DNA of 64,000 nt, taken from positions 2,367,430 through 2,431,429 of the forward strand of contig CP030885.1 of NCBI GenBank assembly GCA_006969625.1. Reading direction: 5' to 3'. The position numbers and the translations under genes were made by a program. The stretch comes from Rhodospirillaceae bacterium (GTDB lineage: Bacteria; Pseudomonadota; Alphaproteobacteria; Kiloniellales; DSM-21159). Positions within the stretch are counted from its first letter, which is position 1. Every line of letters begins with the position of its first letter. Below are positions 10,871 to 20,983 of the stretch, piece after piece. The notes under the pieces were generated by a model. That model was given only the letters and a program-made list of their open reading frames with translations, was not told where the DNA came from and made no database searches.

Positions 10871-11977
10871 CTACGGCGCCTTGGGCAGCATCAGCCGGAA
10901 GGCCGTGCCCTTCTCGTCGCTGTCGAACTCGATGGTGCCGCCGTGGGCGCCGACCACCTTGGCGACCAGCGCCAGTCCCAGGCCCTTGCCTGCCGGCTTG
11001 GTGGTGACGAAGGCGTCGAAGAGATTCGGGCGAAGGTCCTCGGGTATCCCGGGTCCGTTGTCCTGCACCGTCACCACCAACGGCAGGTCGACGCGGCTGC
11101 CGCTGCCCGGGATCGCCAAGCGCACGCCCTGCTGATAGCGCGTCGACAGGCGCACTTCGCCGCCCTTCTTGGGCGCCGCCTCTACGGCGTTCTTCACCAG
11201 GTTCAGAAGCGCCTGGATCAGCAGGTCGCGGTTGCCGAAGACCGGCGGCAAGGAGGGGTCGTAGCTCTCGTGCAAGGTCACCTGGCCGGCGAAGCCGGTC
11301 TCGGCGACCTTGCGCACGTGACCCAGCACCTCGTGGATGTTCACCGCACCGCGCTCGATCGGGCGCTCGTCGGCGAACATCTCCATGCGGTCGACCAGGG
11401 AGACGATGCGATCCGCCTCCTCGCAGATCAGCCGCGTCAACACCTTGTCCGGCTCGCTGGCCGAGGCTTCGAGAAGCTGTGCCGCCCCGCGGATGCCGGA
11501 CAGCGGGTTCTTGATCTCGTGGCCGAGCAGCGCCGCCATGCCGGTGATCGAGCGCGCGGCGCTGCGGTGGATGAGCTGGTGGTCCAGCTTGCGCTCGATG
11601 GAGCGCTCCTGCAGGGCGACCACCACGTGGCCCTCGTGCTCGCTGATCGCCGCAACGTCGACGGCGACCAGGTGCGCGCCGATCCGCGGCGTATCGATGG
11701 TCACGCCGAACTCGGTGATGGAATGTCCGCCGGCGCGCGCCTGCTCGACCAGCATGAAGATCGGATGGTCAGTCGGCAGCAGGTCGGTGAGCGGACGCCC
11801 GGCCAAGGTCTTCGAGGAATGGCCGAGGAACTGTTCCGCCGCCAAGTTGACGTAGGCGAAGGCGTTGGCGTCGTCCAAGACGAAGACCGGCTCCGACAGG
11901 GCGTTGAGGATGACGCTGTGGTCGAGGCCGGCACCCCGCACCAGGCGCGCCAGGTTGGGGGCGGTCATCGAGGGCAT
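10871..11977 (-). CDS. ntrB: nitrogen regulation sensor kinase NtrB
   Basis: A 368-residue cytoplasmic kinase with no membrane segment. It has an N-terminal PAS domain (about 20-120), HisKA with the phospho-His in [13 protein letters not shown], and HATPase_c with DNGPGIPE and GKGLGLALV. NtrB phosphorylates or dephosphorylates NtrC in response to PII proteins. The ATG at 11977 overlaps the dusB stop by one base (TGATG), so translation is probably coupled. A second ATG three codons in is also possible. Confidence 0.96.
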   Translation of the reverse strand: MPSMTAPNLARLVRGAGLDHSVILNALSEPVFVLDDANAFAYVNLAAEQFLGHSSKTLAGRPLTDLLPTDHPIFMLVEQARAGGHSITEFGVTIDTPRIGAHLVAVDVAAISEHEGHVVVALQERSIERKLDHQLIHRSAARSITGMAALLGHEIKNPLSGIRGAAQLLEASASEPDKVLTRLICEEADRIVSLVDRMEMFADERPIERGAVNIHEVLGHVRKVAETGFAGQVTLHESYDPSLPPVFGNRDLLIQALLNLVKNAVEAAPKKGGEVRLSTRYQQGVRLAIPGSGSRVDLPLVVTVQDNGPGIPEDLRPNLFDAFVTTKPAGKGLGLALVAKVVGAHGGTIEFDSDEKGTAFRLMLPKAP

Positions 11978-13026
11978 CAGGCGGCAAGCCTCCGATCGTC
12001 GGCCAAGCCGGACTGGGGCGCCGGCGCGTCGGGCATCTCACCGGCGTAGAGCCGGTCGATCAGCTCCCGCACCCTGGTCGGTTCCTGCGCGGCGTTGACG
12101 GCCCGGCGGAAGGCGTTGGCGCCCGGCAATCCGGCGGCGTACCAAGCCAGGTGCTTGCGGGCGACGCGCGTGCCCCGTTCGGCGCCGTGGTGCGTCAGCA
12201 AACCCTCGAAGTGGTCCTGCGCGATCGCCATCTGCTCGGCCAGTCCGGGATCCCGCACGACCCGCCCGTCGGTCAGCCAAGCCGTGGCCTGACGCAGGAA
12301 CCAGGGACGCCCCTGTGCGCCGCGGCCGATCATCACGCCGGCCGCACCCGATTGCGCCAGCGCGGCATCGGCGTCCTCCAAGCTGGCGATGTCGCCGTTG
12401 ACCAGCACCGGCACGTCCGGCACCGCCTCCACCGTCGCTCGCACGGCGCGCCAGTCGGCGGCGCCCGTGTAGAGTTGGCAGCGGGTGCGTCCGTGTACCG
12501 TCAGCATCCGCACGCCCGCCTCGCGGGCCCGGCGGGCCAGATCCGGGGCGTTGAGGTGCGCGGCGTCCCAGCCCAGCCGCATCTTGACGGTGACCGGCCG
12601 GTCGACGGCCGCCACCACTGCCTCCATGATGCGCGCGGCCAGATCGGGCTCGCGCATCAGCGCCGAGCCAGCCAGCTTGTTGACCACCTTCTTCACCGGG
12701 CAGCCGAAGTTGATGTCGATCAGCGCCGCGCCGCGATCGGCGTTCAGCTTCGCCGCCTCGGCCATCACCTCGGGCTCGTGCCCGGCGAGCTGCACCGCCA
12801 TCGGGAACTCTTCGGGGGTCGAACGCGACAGCTTCAGGGATTCCTTCGTCTGCCTCACCATCGATTGGCTGGCAATCATCTCCGAAACCACCAGTCCGGC
12901 GCCCAGGCGCTTGACCAGGCGGCGGAACGGCAGGTCAGTCACGCCGGACATGGGGGCCAGCACCACCGGTGCGAAGGACAGGCCAGCGAAGGAGATTTCC
13001 GGGACTAGGGTCGCTCGTTTGCCCAT
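11977..13026 (-). CDS. dusB: tRNA-dihydrouridine synthase DusB (NifR3)
   Basis: A 349-residue FMN enzyme that reduces uridines in the tRNA D-loop. It has the [15 protein letters not shown] start of the barrel, the catalytic Cys in [22 protein letters not shown] and NGDI with GRGAQGRPW for FMN binding. The frame stays open upstream, but the ATG at 13026 ([11 protein letters not shown]) gives the usual family length. DusB, also called NifR3, heads the ntrBC-ntrYX operon in many alphaproteobacteria, as seen here with the one-base overlap into ntrB. Confidence 0.96.
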   Translation of the reverse strand: MGKRATLVPEISFAGLSFAPVVLAPMSGVTDLPFRRLVKRLGAGLVVSEMIASQSMVRQTKESLKLSRSTPEEFPMAVQLAGHEPEVMAEAAKLNADRGAALIDINFGCPVKKVVNKLAGSALMREPDLAARIMEAVVAAVDRPVTVKMRLGWDAAHLNAPDLARRAREAGVRMLTVHGRTRCQLYTGAADWRAVRATVEAVPDVPVLVNGDIASLEDADAALAQSGAAGVMIGRGAQGRPWFLRQATAWLTDGRVVRDPGLAEQMAIAQDHFEGLLTHHGAERGTRVARKHLAWYAAGLPGANAFRRAVNAAQEPTRVRELIDRLYAGEMPDAPAPQSGLADDRRLAA

Positions 13027-13178
13027 GAGAGAGGCATTTGTCTCGCACTGCTTATTTTCTAGGCGAGTTGTACCGCGTCTGCCGCGCGGCTGCACGTCTT
13101 TTTGTGCTGCAGCGCAGCACGTCGCGGGCAGTCGGTCGTAGCGGAGGTCGCCGCGACCGGCGATCGTCGCAAGCGCGA

Positions 13179-13982
13179 CTAGCCGATCAGCACGTCGGTG
13201 ACGAACTTGACGCCGGGATAGGCCAGGGTCAGCAGCAGATACGAGACCAGGACGAGCCGGCCCGAACGCTGGCCCCGCAGCCCGGTCCGGGCCTGCAGGA
13301 ACAGCAGGACGGCGATCACCGCGAAGGCGAGAAGCGACAGCAGGGTCTTGTGGTCGAATGGCAGACCCTGCCCCTCTGCCCAAGCCAGCGCCAGGCCGGT
13401 CAGGATACCGAGGCCGAGCACCGTTTCCGCGGCGGCCAGCAGGTTTACCTGCAGCCGCTCCCCATCGGCCACGGAGGGCAGGCGCCGCGTCAGCGAGCTC
13501 GGTTGCTTGCGCTTCAGGGAGCGCTCCTGCAGGAAGACGGCCGCGGCGGCGACGGCCGCGAGCGTCGCCAGGGCGTAGGTCGCGACCGAGATGGCGATGT
13601 GCACCAGCAGCCAGGCATCGGGGCGCAAACCGCTGGCATCGCCGCCCGGATGGCCGAGGCTCCAGATCGTCGCCAGAACGCCAAGGGCGACCAGATACGG
13701 CAGCAGCAGCGGGGCCAGACGCCACGCCTGCGGCAAAAAGATCGCCGCGAAGAGGAAAGCGGCGGCCGAGGTGGAGATCGACAGCCACAGCGCCAGACCC
13801 AGTCCGCGCGACCAGCCGTCGCCGAGTTGCGCCAGGGTCGCCGCGACCGGCCCCGCGACGGCGACCGCCAGCACCGACCAGTAGACCAGGTCTGGCCGCT
13901 CGGTCTGCCAGCGCCACGGCAGGATGGCAGCCGGAAGCAGCGCCGCGAGGGCGGTGATGTGGATGACCAGCAACGTCGGCAT
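13179..13982 (-). CDS. CcsA/YpjD-type cytochrome c biogenesis membrane protein
   Basis: The 267-residue product has eight or so hydrophobic helices and matches the CcsA/CcmC/YpjD inner-membrane family. The segment [19 protein letters not shown] includes a conserved histidine, and [14 protein letters not shown] supplies a second His-bearing helix; these are candidate heme ligands. The canonical WWD tryptophan motif is not obvious, so a YpjD-like role rather than full CcsA is likely. The ATG is at 13982. It lies upstream of dusB on the same strand with 152 bases between and is divergent from ispDF. Confidence 0.8.
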   Translation of the reverse strand: MPTLLVIHITALAALLPAAILPWRWQTERPDLVYWSVLAVAVAGPVAATLAQLGDGWSRGLGLALWLSISTSAAAFLFAAIFLPQAWRLAPLLLPYLVALGVLATIWSLGHPGGDASGLRPDAWLLVHIAISVATYALATLAAVAAAAVFLQERSLKRKQPSSLTRRLPSVADGERLQVNLLAAAETVLGLGILTGLALAWAEGQGLPFDHKTLLSLLAFAVIAVLLFLQARTGLRGQRSGRLVLVSYLLLTLAYPGVKFVTDVLIG

Positions 13983-14075
13983 GCGCGGGTTATATCACCC
14001 CTTGGCCGGCGCGACAGCAGCGCCTAACCTCCCGCCGCATTTCGGCAGGGACGCGGGCTTTTCCAAGAGGGATCG

Positions 14076-15263
14076 ATGCAATCGGGCGGGACGGTCGCAG
14101 CACTCGTGGTGGCGGCGGGGCGGGGCAGCCGCTTCGGCGCAGGGGCGCCGAAGCAGTACACCCGGCTCGGCGAACGGCCGATCCTCAGCCACGCCCTGGC
14201 GCGCCTGGCCGCGCACCCGGCGATCGGCGCGGTGCGCGCCGTGATCCATCGCGACGACGCGGGGGCCTATGCCGAGGCCGCCGCCGGCCTGGACCTGCTG
14301 CCACCGGTGCACGGCGGCGCCGAACGTCAGGATTCCGTGCGCCTGGGCCTGGAAAGCCTGGCCGAGCTGACGCCGCAATGGGTGCTGATCCACGATGCGG
14401 CACGGCCGCTGCTGCCGGCAGCGGTGATCGACCGTCTTCTGACGGCCCTGAAGACGGCGCCGGCCGCCCTGCCCGTTCTGCCTGTCGCCGACACCCTGAA
14501 ACGGGGCGCCGCGGGCCACGTTCGCGAAACCGTCGCGCGGGAGGATCTGTATCGCGCTCAGACGCCGCAAGCCTTCGCCTTCGCCGAGATCCTTGCCGCC
14601 CACCGTGCCGCCGCTGGCCAGGCGCTGACCGATGACGCCGCCGTGGCCGAGGCCGCCGGCCTGGCGGTGGCCCTTGTCGAGGGCGCGCCGGAGCTGATGA
14701 AGATCACCACTGCGGGCGATCTGGCGGAGGCCGCCCGCTGGCTCGGTGTGGCGGCCGGCGAACCCGACGCGCGGCCGGAGGTCCGCCTGGGGCAGGGCTT
14801 CGATGTGCACCGATTCGGCCCCGGCGACGCGGTCATGCTCTGCGGCGTGTCGATCCCGCACGTCCAGGCCCTGGCGGGGCACTCCGATGCGGACGTCGGC
14901 CTGCACGCCTTGACCGACGCCATCCTCGGCGCACTGGCCGACGGCGACATCGGCAGCCACTTCCCGCCCAGCGATCCTACGTGGCGCGGTGCCGATTCGG
15001 CCCGCTTCCTTCGCCATGCCGGCACCCTGGTCGCGGCGCGCGGCGGGCGGATCCTGCACTGCGACGTGACCCTGATCTGCGAGGCGCCGAAGGTGGGGCC
15101 GCACCGCGAAGCCATGCGCGCACGCATCGCCGAGAGTCTCGGGATCGCCGTCGGTCGCGTCAGCGTCAAGGCGACGACGACCGAGAAACTCGGTTTCACC
15201 GGCCGCCGCGAGGGAATCGCTGCACAGGCCGCCGCTACCGTGGAGCTGCCCCCCGGCACATGA
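14076..15263 (+). CDS. ispDF: bifunctional IspD/IspF isoprenoid enzyme
   Basis: A 395-residue fusion for two steps of the MEP pathway. Residues 1 to about 225 form the IspD cytidylyltransferase (AAGRGSRFG nucleotide loop, [16 protein letters not shown]). Residues from about 235 form IspF, the MECDP synthase (GQGFDVHRF with Asp and His metal ligands, [29 protein letters not shown]). Fusion of these two enzymes is common in alphaproteobacteria. The stop overlaps the pgpA start (ATGA). Confidence 0.97.
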   Translation: MQSGGTVAALVVAAGRGSRFGAGAPKQYTRLGERPILSHALARLAAHPAIGAVRAVIHRDDAGAYAEAAAGLDLLPPVHGGAERQDSVRLGLESLAELTPQWVLIHDAARPLLPAAVIDRLLTALKTAPAALPVLPVADTLKRGAAGHVRETVAREDLYRAQTPQAFAFAEILAAHRAAAGQALTDDAAVAEAAGLAVALVEGAPELMKITTAGDLAEAARWLGVAAGEPDARPEVRLGQGFDVHRFGPGDAVMLCGVSIPHVQALAGHSDADVGLHALTDAILGALADGDIGSHFPPSDPTWRGADSARFLRHAGTLVAARGGRILHCDVTLICEAPKVGPHREAMRARIAESLGIAVGRVSVKATTTEKLGFTGRREGIAAQAAATVELPPGT

Positions 15264-15802
15264 GCGATCCCGGTCCCGACAATCCCGGCCCGAACCTGCC
15301 CGAAGCGACGATCGAGCGGCCGCCGTTCTGGCGCCTGGAAAGCCTGATCGCCACCTGGTTCGGCAGCGGTCTGCTGCCGACGGCGCCCGGTACCTGGGGC
15401 TCGCTCGCCGCCCTACCCCCGGCGCTGGCGATCGTCTGGCTGGGTGGTCCCTGGAGCCTGCTGGCCGCTGCGGTTGCCCTCTTCGCGATCGGCATCTGGG
15501 CGAGTGCCGCCTATGCCGGCAAGCGCCAGGACCCCGGCGAGGTGGTGGTCGACGAGGTCGCCGCGCAGTGGCTCGTCCTCGTGCCCTGCGCGCTCGATCC
15601 GCGGCTTTATCCGCTCGCCTTCGTCGCCTTCCGGATCGCCGACATCTTCAAGCCCTGGCCGGCAAGCTGGGCCGACAAGCGGATCAAGGGCGGCCTCGGG
15701 ATCATGCTTGACGACGTTCTGGCCGCGCCCTACGCCATGCTGGTGTGCTATGCCGCCTGGGTATTGTTGGGGAGGGAATCCTGGTTCCCCTGGACCTACT
15801 AG
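15260..15802 (+). CDS. pgpA: phosphatidylglycerophosphatase A
   Basis: A 180-residue membrane phosphatase that makes phosphatidylglycerol from its phosphate. It has the PgpA features: [20 protein letters not shown] near the N-terminus, [36 protein letters not shown] and [11 protein letters not shown]. Three to four hydrophobic helices lie between these polar motifs. The ATG overlaps the ispDF stop by four bases. The frame is open further upstream inside ispDF, but that is read-through of a GC-rich frame. pncC overlaps its 3-prime end. Confidence 0.94.
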   Translation: MSDPGPDNPGPNLPEATIERPPFWRLESLIATWFGSGLLPTAPGTWGSLAALPPALAIVWLGGPWSLLAAAVALFAIGIWASAAYAGKRQDPGEVVVDEVAAQWLVLVPCALDPRLYPLAFVAFRIADIFKPWPASWADKRIKGGLGIMLDDVLAAPYAMLVCYAAWVLLGRESWFPWTY

Positions 15803-16266
15803 ACGAGGCGGCGGCGCTGCTCGCGCGCTATAAGGCCGCCGGCAAGACGTTGGCGACCGCCGAGTCCTGCACCGGCGGCCTGATCGTCGCCTGTCTCACC
15901 GAGATCGCCGGCAGCTCGGCCGTCGTCGAGCGCGGCTTCGTCACCTACACCAACGAGGCCAAGATGGCGATGCTGGGTGTGCCGGCGGCGACGCTGGAGA
16001 CCTGCGGCGCGGTCAGCGAGGAGACCGCCGGGGCAATGGCCATCGGGGCGCTAGTGCACAGCCGCGCCGACGTGGCGATTTCTGTCACCGGCGTCGCAGG
16101 GCCGAGCGGCGGCAGCGCCGAGAAGCCGGTCGGCACGGTCTGCTTCGGGCTGGCCCTGCCGCACCGCCCTCCCCTGACCGAGCGCCAGCAATTTTCCGGC
16201 GACCGCAACGCGATCCGGGTGGCAAGCGTGCGGCGCGCGTTCCATTTGCTGACCCATGCCCTCTAG
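15745..16266 (+). CDS. pncC: nicotinamide-nucleotide amidohydrolase (CinA C-terminal domain)
   Basis: This is a single CinA C-terminal domain, about 160-173 residues, that deamidates NMN to nicotinate mononucleotide. Motifs are [29 protein letters not shown] and [13 protein letters not shown]. The start is uncertain. GTG at 15745 overlaps pgpA by 58 bases. A GGGGAGGG ribosome site at 15769-15776 instead points to a start close to 15781, but only CTG is in frame there. The 3-prime end overlaps the next gene by 11 bases. Confidence 0.9.
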   Translation: MLCRLGIVGEGILVPLDLLDEAAALLARYKAAGKTLATAESCTGGLIVACLTEIAGSSAVVERGFVTYTNEAKMAMLGVPAATLETCGAVSEETAGAMAIGALVHSRADVAISVTGVAGPSGGSAEKPVGTVCFGLALPHRPPLTERQQFSGDRNAIRVASVRRAFHLLTHAL

Positions 16267-17050
16267 CCGCCTGCCGCAACGCCCCTTCACGCCCGATCAG
16301 CGCGAGGAACTTCCGGAACCGGTCGGCACTCCGCCCCCGGCTGCAGCGGGGCGCCCAGATCTGATCGACGTCGTCGCCACGTTGCTCTGCTTCATCGGCG
16401 CCGGCCTAGGGGTTTCGCTGCTGACCGGCCTGATCGGCTTCGACCAGGCGGCGGACAGTCAGCGCACCTGGATGACGCCGCTCGTCCTGGCGACCCAGAC
16501 GCTGGTCTTCCTTGTCGCGTTCCTGGCGGTCGTCTGGCAGGGGCGTGGCCTTTCCCTGCGCGACATCGGATTGGGGCCGATGCCCCCGGGCTGGCTGAAA
16601 CGCGGCGCACTTTGGGGCATCGGCATCATTCCCGCGGCGATGCTGGTGAACGCCATAACCTTTTTTTCGATCGGCGGCGGCCAGAGCAACCCGCAGGTGG
16701 AGGCCTTGGCGCCGGCCGGATCGTCGCTGCTCGGATTTCTGCTGATCTTCCCCCTGGCCGCCGTGCTGGTGCCCCTGATCGAGGAGATCGCCTTCCGCGG
16801 CGTCCTCTACGGCTGGCTGCGGCTGAAGCTGCCGCTGAACGGCGCGATGGCCGTCTCGGCTTTGGTCTTCTCCATCTCGCACGGCATCCCGCAGCTCATC
16901 CCTGCCCTCGCGCTGGTCGGCTTCTTCCTGGCGCGCCTGCGCGAGCGCGAGGACAGCCTGTGGCCCTGCATCGCCATGCACGGCGTGTTCAACGGGGTGA
17001 TGACGGTGATCCTCTTCGCGGCGCTCAGTAGCGGCGTCGAGCCGCCCTGA
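16256..17050 (+). CDS. CPBP family intramembrane metalloprotease
   Basis: A 264-residue protein with about seven hydrophobic helices. It carries the CAAX-prenyl-protease/bacteriocin-processing (Abi) motifs: [11 protein letters not shown] with the Glu-Glu and Arg, and [10 protein letters not shown] with the His further on, then MHGVFNGVM near the C-terminus. Family members are glutamate-type intramembrane proteases; bacterial substrates are mostly unknown. The ATG lies inside the end of pncC, so it belongs to the ispDF-pgpA-pncC transcript. It converges on the COQ10-like gene 30 bases away, with no terminator visible between. Confidence 0.88.
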   Translation: MPSSRLPQRPFTPDQREELPEPVGTPPPAAAGRPDLIDVVATLLCFIGAGLGVSLLTGLIGFDQAADSQRTWMTPLVLATQTLVFLVAFLAVVWQGRGLSLRDIGLGPMPPGWLKRGALWGIGIIPAAMLVNAITFFSIGGGQSNPQVEALAPAGSSLLGFLLIFPLAAVLVPLIEEIAFRGVLYGWLRLKLPLNGAMAVSALVFSISHGIPQLIPALALVGFFLARLREREDSLWPCIAMHGVFNGVMTVILFAALSSGVEPP

Positions 17051-17080
17051 GCGACCCGAGCCGACCCCACGGTCGTCCGC

Positions 17081-17521
17081 TCAGCCGTAGAGATCCCTGG
17101 CCCGGCTCTCGAAAGCGGCGACCATCCGGCGCACCGCCTCGTTGAACAGCGGCTGGATCATCTTCTGCAGGAAGCGCGAGCGGAACTCGAAGTCGACGTA
17201 GAAGTCGATCATGCAGCCGTCGGCGTGCTCCAGGAACTTCCAGGTGTTGTTCAGGTACCTGAAGGGTCCCTCGACGTACTCGACGTGGATCCGCCTGCCC
17301 TCCGGGTCGTCGGGATAGAGGTCGACCCGGCTGGTGAAGCGCTCGCGCACCATCCTGAAGCCGATCACCAGGTCGGCGACGATGCGACGGTCCTCGCGCT
17401 GGCGCACGCGCGCGGCCAGACACCAGGGCAGGAAGTCCGGATACTTGTTGACGTCCGCGACCAGCTCGAAGAGCTGTTCGGGCGTGTAGGGCAGCACGCG
17501 CTGTTCGGCGTGGGTGGGCAT
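17081..17521 (-). CDS. COQ10/RatA-like START-domain protein
   Basis: A 146-residue single-domain protein of the polyketide-cyclase/START fold. It begins MPTHAEQRVLPYTPEQLFELV and has the DVNKYPDFLPWC segment shared by mitochondrial COQ10 and bacterial RatA. In alphaproteobacteria this gene normally follows lipA, as here, and is taken as a ubiquinone-binding chaperone. RatA of E. coli was described as a ribosome-acting toxin, but no antitoxin gene is next to it. The ATG at 17521 gives the family length; the open frame upstream has no good start. Confidence 0.88.
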   Translation of the reverse strand: MPTHAEQRVLPYTPEQLFELVADVNKYPDFLPWCLAARVRQREDRRIVADLVIGFRMVRERFTSRVDLYPDDPEGRRIHVEYVEGPFRYLNNTWKFLEHADGCMIDFYVDFEFRSRFLQKMIQPLFNEAVRRMVAAFESRARDLYG

Positions 17522-17642
17522 CTTGGCTTGTCGGCTAGACGATCGCGGCGGGTTCGAGCGCGGCAACCTAGGCCGGCCGGCGCGGCACGGCAAGCCGTCC
17601 GCCCTTCGCGCCCGGCGTGCGCTCGCGCGGCGAGGCCGCGGC

Positions 17643-18599
17643 TCAGCCCGCCGCCGCCAGCTTCCTCTCGCGCGCGGCGCGCAGCCGGGCGAAGTCCTCG
17701 TCGGCGTGGTAGGAGCTACGGGTCAACGGGCTGGCCGAGACCACGAGGAAGCCCTTGGCGAAGGCGGCGGTCTCGTAGGCCTTGAACTCCTCGGGCGTGA
17801 CGAAGCGGTCGACCGCGTGGTGCTTGGGGGTCGGCTGCAGGTACTGGCCGATGGTCAGAAAGTCCACGTCCGCCGAGCGCAAATCGTCCATCACCTGCTG
17901 CACCTCGACCTTCTCCTCGCCAAGGCCGACCATCAGCCCGGACTTGGTGAAGATCGTCGGGTCGATCTCTTTGACCCGGTCGAGCAGGCGCAGCGAGTGG
18001 AAGTAGCGCGCGCCGGGCCGCACGCCGGGATACAGACGCGGCACGGTCTCGAGGTTGTGGTTGAAGACGTCCGGCTTGGCCGCGACGACCACTTCCAGCG
18101 CACCCTCCTTGCGCAGGAAGTCCGGCGTCAGGATCTCGATGGTGGTGGCGGGCGCCGCATCGCGGATCGCCGCGATCACCTGCGCGAAGTGCTGTGCGCC
18201 GCCGTCGTCCAGGTCGTCGCGGTCGACCGAGGTGACGACCACGTGCTGCAGGCCGAGCTTCTTGACCGCCTCGGCGACGCGGTAGGGCTCGAACGGATCG
18301 AGCGCACCCGGCTTGCCGGTCGCCACGTTGCAGAAGGTGCAGGCGCGCGTGCAGATGTCGCCCATGATCATCATGGTGGCGTGCTTCTTGGCCCAGCACT
18401 CCCCGATGTTCGGGCAGGCCGCCTCCTCGCACACGGTATGCAGCTTGTGCTCGCGCACCACCTGGCGGGTGTCGTGGTATGCGCGGCTCACCGGCGCCTT
18501 GACGCGCAGCCAGGCCGGCTTGCTGCGCTGCACCGGATTGTCCGGCTTGTGCGCCTTCTCGGGATGGCGCACGCGGGTCTTTTCGGTCGTTTCGGTCAT
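17643..18599 (-). CDS. lipA: lipoyl synthase LipA
   Basis: A 318-residue radical SAM enzyme that inserts two sulfurs into octanoyl groups on lipoyl domains. It has the auxiliary cluster cysteines in the [13 protein letters not shown] segment, the radical [13 protein letters not shown] motif and a C-terminal RSSYHADE serine ligand. It supports the pyruvate dehydrogenase genes upstream, whose PdhB and PdhC each carry a lipoyl domain. The ATG overlaps the stop of the pentapeptide gene (ATGA), so the pair upstream is translationally linked to it. Confidence 0.97.
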   Translation of the reverse strand: MTETTEKTRVRHPEKAHKPDNPVQRSKPAWLRVKAPVSRAYHDTRQVVREHKLHTVCEEAACPNIGECWAKKHATMMIMGDICTRACTFCNVATGKPGALDPFEPYRVAEAVKKLGLQHVVVTSVDRDDLDDGGAQHFAQVIAAIRDAAPATTIEILTPDFLRKEGALEVVVAAKPDVFNHNLETVPRLYPGVRPGARYFHSLRLLDRVKEIDPTIFTKSGLMVGLGEEKVEVQQVMDDLRSADVDFLTIGQYLQPTPKHHAVDRFVTPEEFKAYETAAFAKGFLVVSASPLTRSSYHADEDFARLRAARERKLAAAG

Positions 18600-19153
18600 G
18601 ACTTCACCTGATGAGGAAGCAAAAAAGCTTCGGCCAAACCGTCCAGATGCTCTTTGAGATAGTTCCGAAGCCAGTCCTCATCGGCGTTCAATGCTCGCTG
18701 CGCCTCCACCCACGCGCGGACCCCCTCAGCCGTCTCCTCAGATAGGCGTGTCCCGGAATCCAGAAAGGCATCAACGATCGCCTGACCTGCAAGATTACGG
18801 GCTGATGACAAATCGACGCCGCGAAAATTGGCATTGTCCAATCGCGCACCACGGAAGTCCGTCGCCTCGAAAACCGCGCCGCGGGCATCGACACGGCAGA
18901 GGTCAGCCGCTGCAAGGCATGCGCCCATCAAGTTGGCGTTGCGCAGATTGGCCCCCTTCAAGTCGGCGGCGCTCAAATCCGCACGAGAAAGGTCGATCCC
19001 CCGCAAATCCGCATCGCTCAGGACAATCGCAGATAGCTTTGCGTCGCTGAAGTCGGCCCCGGCCAGATCGACGCCCGGCAAGCGTGCTGCGCGCAGATCG
19101 ATGTCGAGCGTGTCCGAATAAGACAGGTTCTTGGCTTCGGCTCGATCCGTCAT
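18596..19153 (-). CDS. pentapeptide-repeat protein
   Basis: The 185-residue product has a run of A(D/N)LXX five-residue repeats from about 20 to 115 ([32 protein letters not shown] and so on), which would form a right-handed quadrilateral beta-helix. A helical C-terminal part of about 70 residues follows, with no recognised domain. It shares a four-base overlap with the upstream membrane gene and with lipA downstream. Many pentapeptide proteins carry an N-terminal membrane anchor like the product of the upstream gene, so the two may be halves of one protein. Function is unknown. Confidence 0.88.
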   Translation of the reverse strand: MTDRAEAKNLSYSDTLDIDLRAARLPGVDLAGADFSDAKLSAIVLSDADLRGIDLSRADLSAADLKGANLRNANLMGACLAAADLCRVDARGAVFEATDFRGARLDNANFRGVDLSSARNLAGQAIVDAFLDSGTRLSEETAEGVRAWVEAQRALNADEDWLRNYLKEHLDGLAEAFLLPHQVKS

Positions 19154-19554
19154 TGCCTTCGCGTCCGTCGCGCTATCGAAGTCACGTACGATAGAGCTTC
19201 TCGGACCTCCTCACTCACGTCCGGCACGTCCTCGGTCTGCCGCCTGATGAACAACTGAAACAGCCGTCCTACCGCGACCACGTACTCCGGAACATGCTCG
19301 GCGATCCGACGCAGAGTATAGACCGCCCCAAGCCGAACGTCCGGTTGTTCGTCCGACAGCTGCTCGACGGCCTTCGAGAACAGCTCCGCGACATGCTGCC
19401 GCTGTGCGATCGCAGCTTGCTGCTGCGAGGCGCGTGCCGACTGGCTGGCTGCCCATCCCCTCCATACAGCGATGCCGATGCCGAGAACACCACCGATGAG
19501 TATGGCCCAATTGCGGACGATCTCGCTGACGTCGACTGTCCAGAGAGCGTCCAT
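19150..19554 (-). CDS. membrane-anchored protein with repeat-like cytoplasmic part
   Basis: A 134-residue product with one hydrophobic segment at about 15-33 and a coiled-coil-prone Gln/Ala-rich stretch near 36-55. The rest contains KAVEQLSDEQPDVRLGAVYTLRRIAE, a sequence I know from the N-terminal regions of membrane-linked pentapeptide-repeat proteins. The next gene starts inside its stop codon (ATGA) and encodes such repeats. It lies between lpdA and lipA, which are usually neighbours. No enzymatic motif is visible. Confidence 0.8.
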   Translation of the reverse strand: MDALWTVDVSEIVRNWAILIGGVLGIGIAVWRGWAASQSARASQQQAAIAQRQHVAELFSKAVEQLSDEQPDVRLGAVYTLRRIAEHVPEYVVAVGRLFQLFIRRQTEDVPDVSEEVREALSYVTSIARRTRRQ

Positions 19555-19564
19555 GCGTCACCCT

Positions 19565-20983
19565 TCAGAAATGGATCGCGCGGCCGTAGGCATCAAGCAC
19601 GGACTCGTGCATCATTTCCGAAAGGGTGGGGTGCGGGAAGACCGCGTGCATCAGGTCGGTCTCGGTGGTCTCGAGCTGCATGGCCACCGCGTAGCCCTGG
19701 ATCAGCTCGGTGACCTCGGCGCCGATCATGTGGGCGCCCAGCAGCTCGCCGGTGTCCGCGTCGAACACCGTCTTGACCAGGCCCTCCGGCTCGCCGAGCG
19801 CGATCGCCTTGCCGTTGCCGATGAAGGGGAAGCGGCCGACCTTGACCTTGTGGCCGGCGGCCTTGGCCTTCTCCTCGCTCAGCCCGACGCTGGCGATCTG
19901 CGGGTGGCAGTAGGTGCAGCCGGGAATGCGCCGCACGTTCAGCGGGTGGACGTCGTTCTTGCCGGCGATCTTCTCGACGCAGATGACGCCCTCGTGGCTC
20001 GCCTTGTGCGCCAGCCACGGCGCGCCGCAGACGTCGCCGATGGCGTAGACGCCTGGCTCGCCGGTGCGCATCCACTCGTCGATCACGACGTGTCCGCGCT
20101 CGACCTCGATCTTGGTACCCTCCAGGCCGATGTTCTCGACGTTACCGACGATGCCGACGGCGGAGATGACCTTCTCGACCTCCAGGGTCTGGGTCTCGCC
20201 GCCCTGCTCGACCGTCGCCTTGACCAGGCCGCCGTTCTTCGGCTTGTCCAGCTTGGTCACCTTGGCCTCGGTCAGGATCTTCAGACCCTGCTTCTCGAAG
20301 CTCTTGCGGGCGAAGGCGGAGATCTCCGGGTCCTCGGCCGGGACGATGCGGTCGAGCAGCTCGACCACCGTCACCTCGGCGCCCATGGTGCTGTAGAAGC
20401 TGGCGAACTCGATGCCGATTGCGCCGGAGCCGACGACCAGCACCGACTTGGGCATGGCCTCGGGCACCATGGCTTCCTTGTAGGTCCAGACTTGGGTGCC
20501 GTCGGCCTCCAGCCCTGGAAGCTGGCGGGCGCGCGCGCCGGTGGCCAGGATCAGGTGCTTGGCGGTCAGATCGGCGACGGCCTTGCCGTCCTTCTCGACG
20601 TGCAGCTTGCGCTTGCTGCCGGATGTTCCGTTCAGCTTGCCGTGACCGTCGAAGACCGCGACCTTATTCTTCTTCAGCAGGTGCTTGACGCCGCCCGTGA
20701 GTTGGCCGGCCACTTGCCGCGAGCGCTTGACCACGGCGGCCATGTCGAAGCCGATGGTGTCGGCGCTCAGGCCGTAGGCCTTAGCGTTCTGGAAGGTATG
20801 GTAGACCTCGGAGGTGCGCAGCAGCGCCTTGGTCGGGATGCAGCCCCAGTTCAGGCAAATGCCGCCCAGGTGCTCGCGCTCGACCACGGCCGTCTTCATG
20901 CCGAGCTGCGCGGCCCGGATGGCGGCAACGTAGCCGCCCGGTCCGCCGCCCACGACGATAAGGTCGAAATCCGTGTCGGCCAT
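19565..20983 (-). CDS. lpdA: dihydrolipoyl dehydrogenase (E3)
   Basis: A 472-residue FAD flavoenzyme that reoxidises dihydrolipoyl groups with NAD. It has the FAD site GGGPGGYVAA, the redox disulfide GGICLNWGCIPTKALL, the NAD site GSGAIGIEFASFY and a C-terminal HPTLSE catalytic His-Glu pair. The frame is open upstream, but the ATG at 20983 follows a GGAGAGGA site and gives the usual N-terminus. It overlaps the cupin stop by one base. It is the E3 of the pyruvate dehydrogenase complex encoded just upstream. Confidence 0.97.
   Translation of the reverse strand: MADTDFDLIVVGGGPGGYVAAIRAAQLGMKTAVVEREHLGGICLNWGCIPTKALLRTSEVYHTFQNAKAYGLSADTIGFDMAAVVKRSRQVAGQLTGGVKHLLKKNKVAVFDGHGKLNGTSGSKRKLHVEKDGKAVADLTAKHLILATGARARQLPGLEADGTQVWTYKEAMVPEAMPKSVLVVGSGAIGIEFASFYSTMGAEVTVVELLDRIVPAEDPEISAFARKSFEKQGLKILTEAKVTKLDKPKNGGLVKATVEQGGETQTLEVEKVISAVGIVGNVENIGLEGTKIEVERGHVVIDEWMRTGEPGVYAIGDVCGAPWLAHKASHEGVICVEKIAGKNDVHPLNVRRIPGCTYCHPQIASVGLSEEKAKAAGHKVKVGRFPFIGNGKAIALGEPEGLVKTVFDADTGELLGAHMIGAEVTELIQGYAVAMQLETTETDLMHAVFPHPTLSEMMHESVLDAYGRAIHF

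Noticed and set aside
13104..13120. A terminator between ccsA-like gene and dusB (GTGCTGC-AGC-GCAGCAC)
   Set aside because: On the transcribed minus strand it is followed by A rather than T, so it does not fit an intrinsic terminator.
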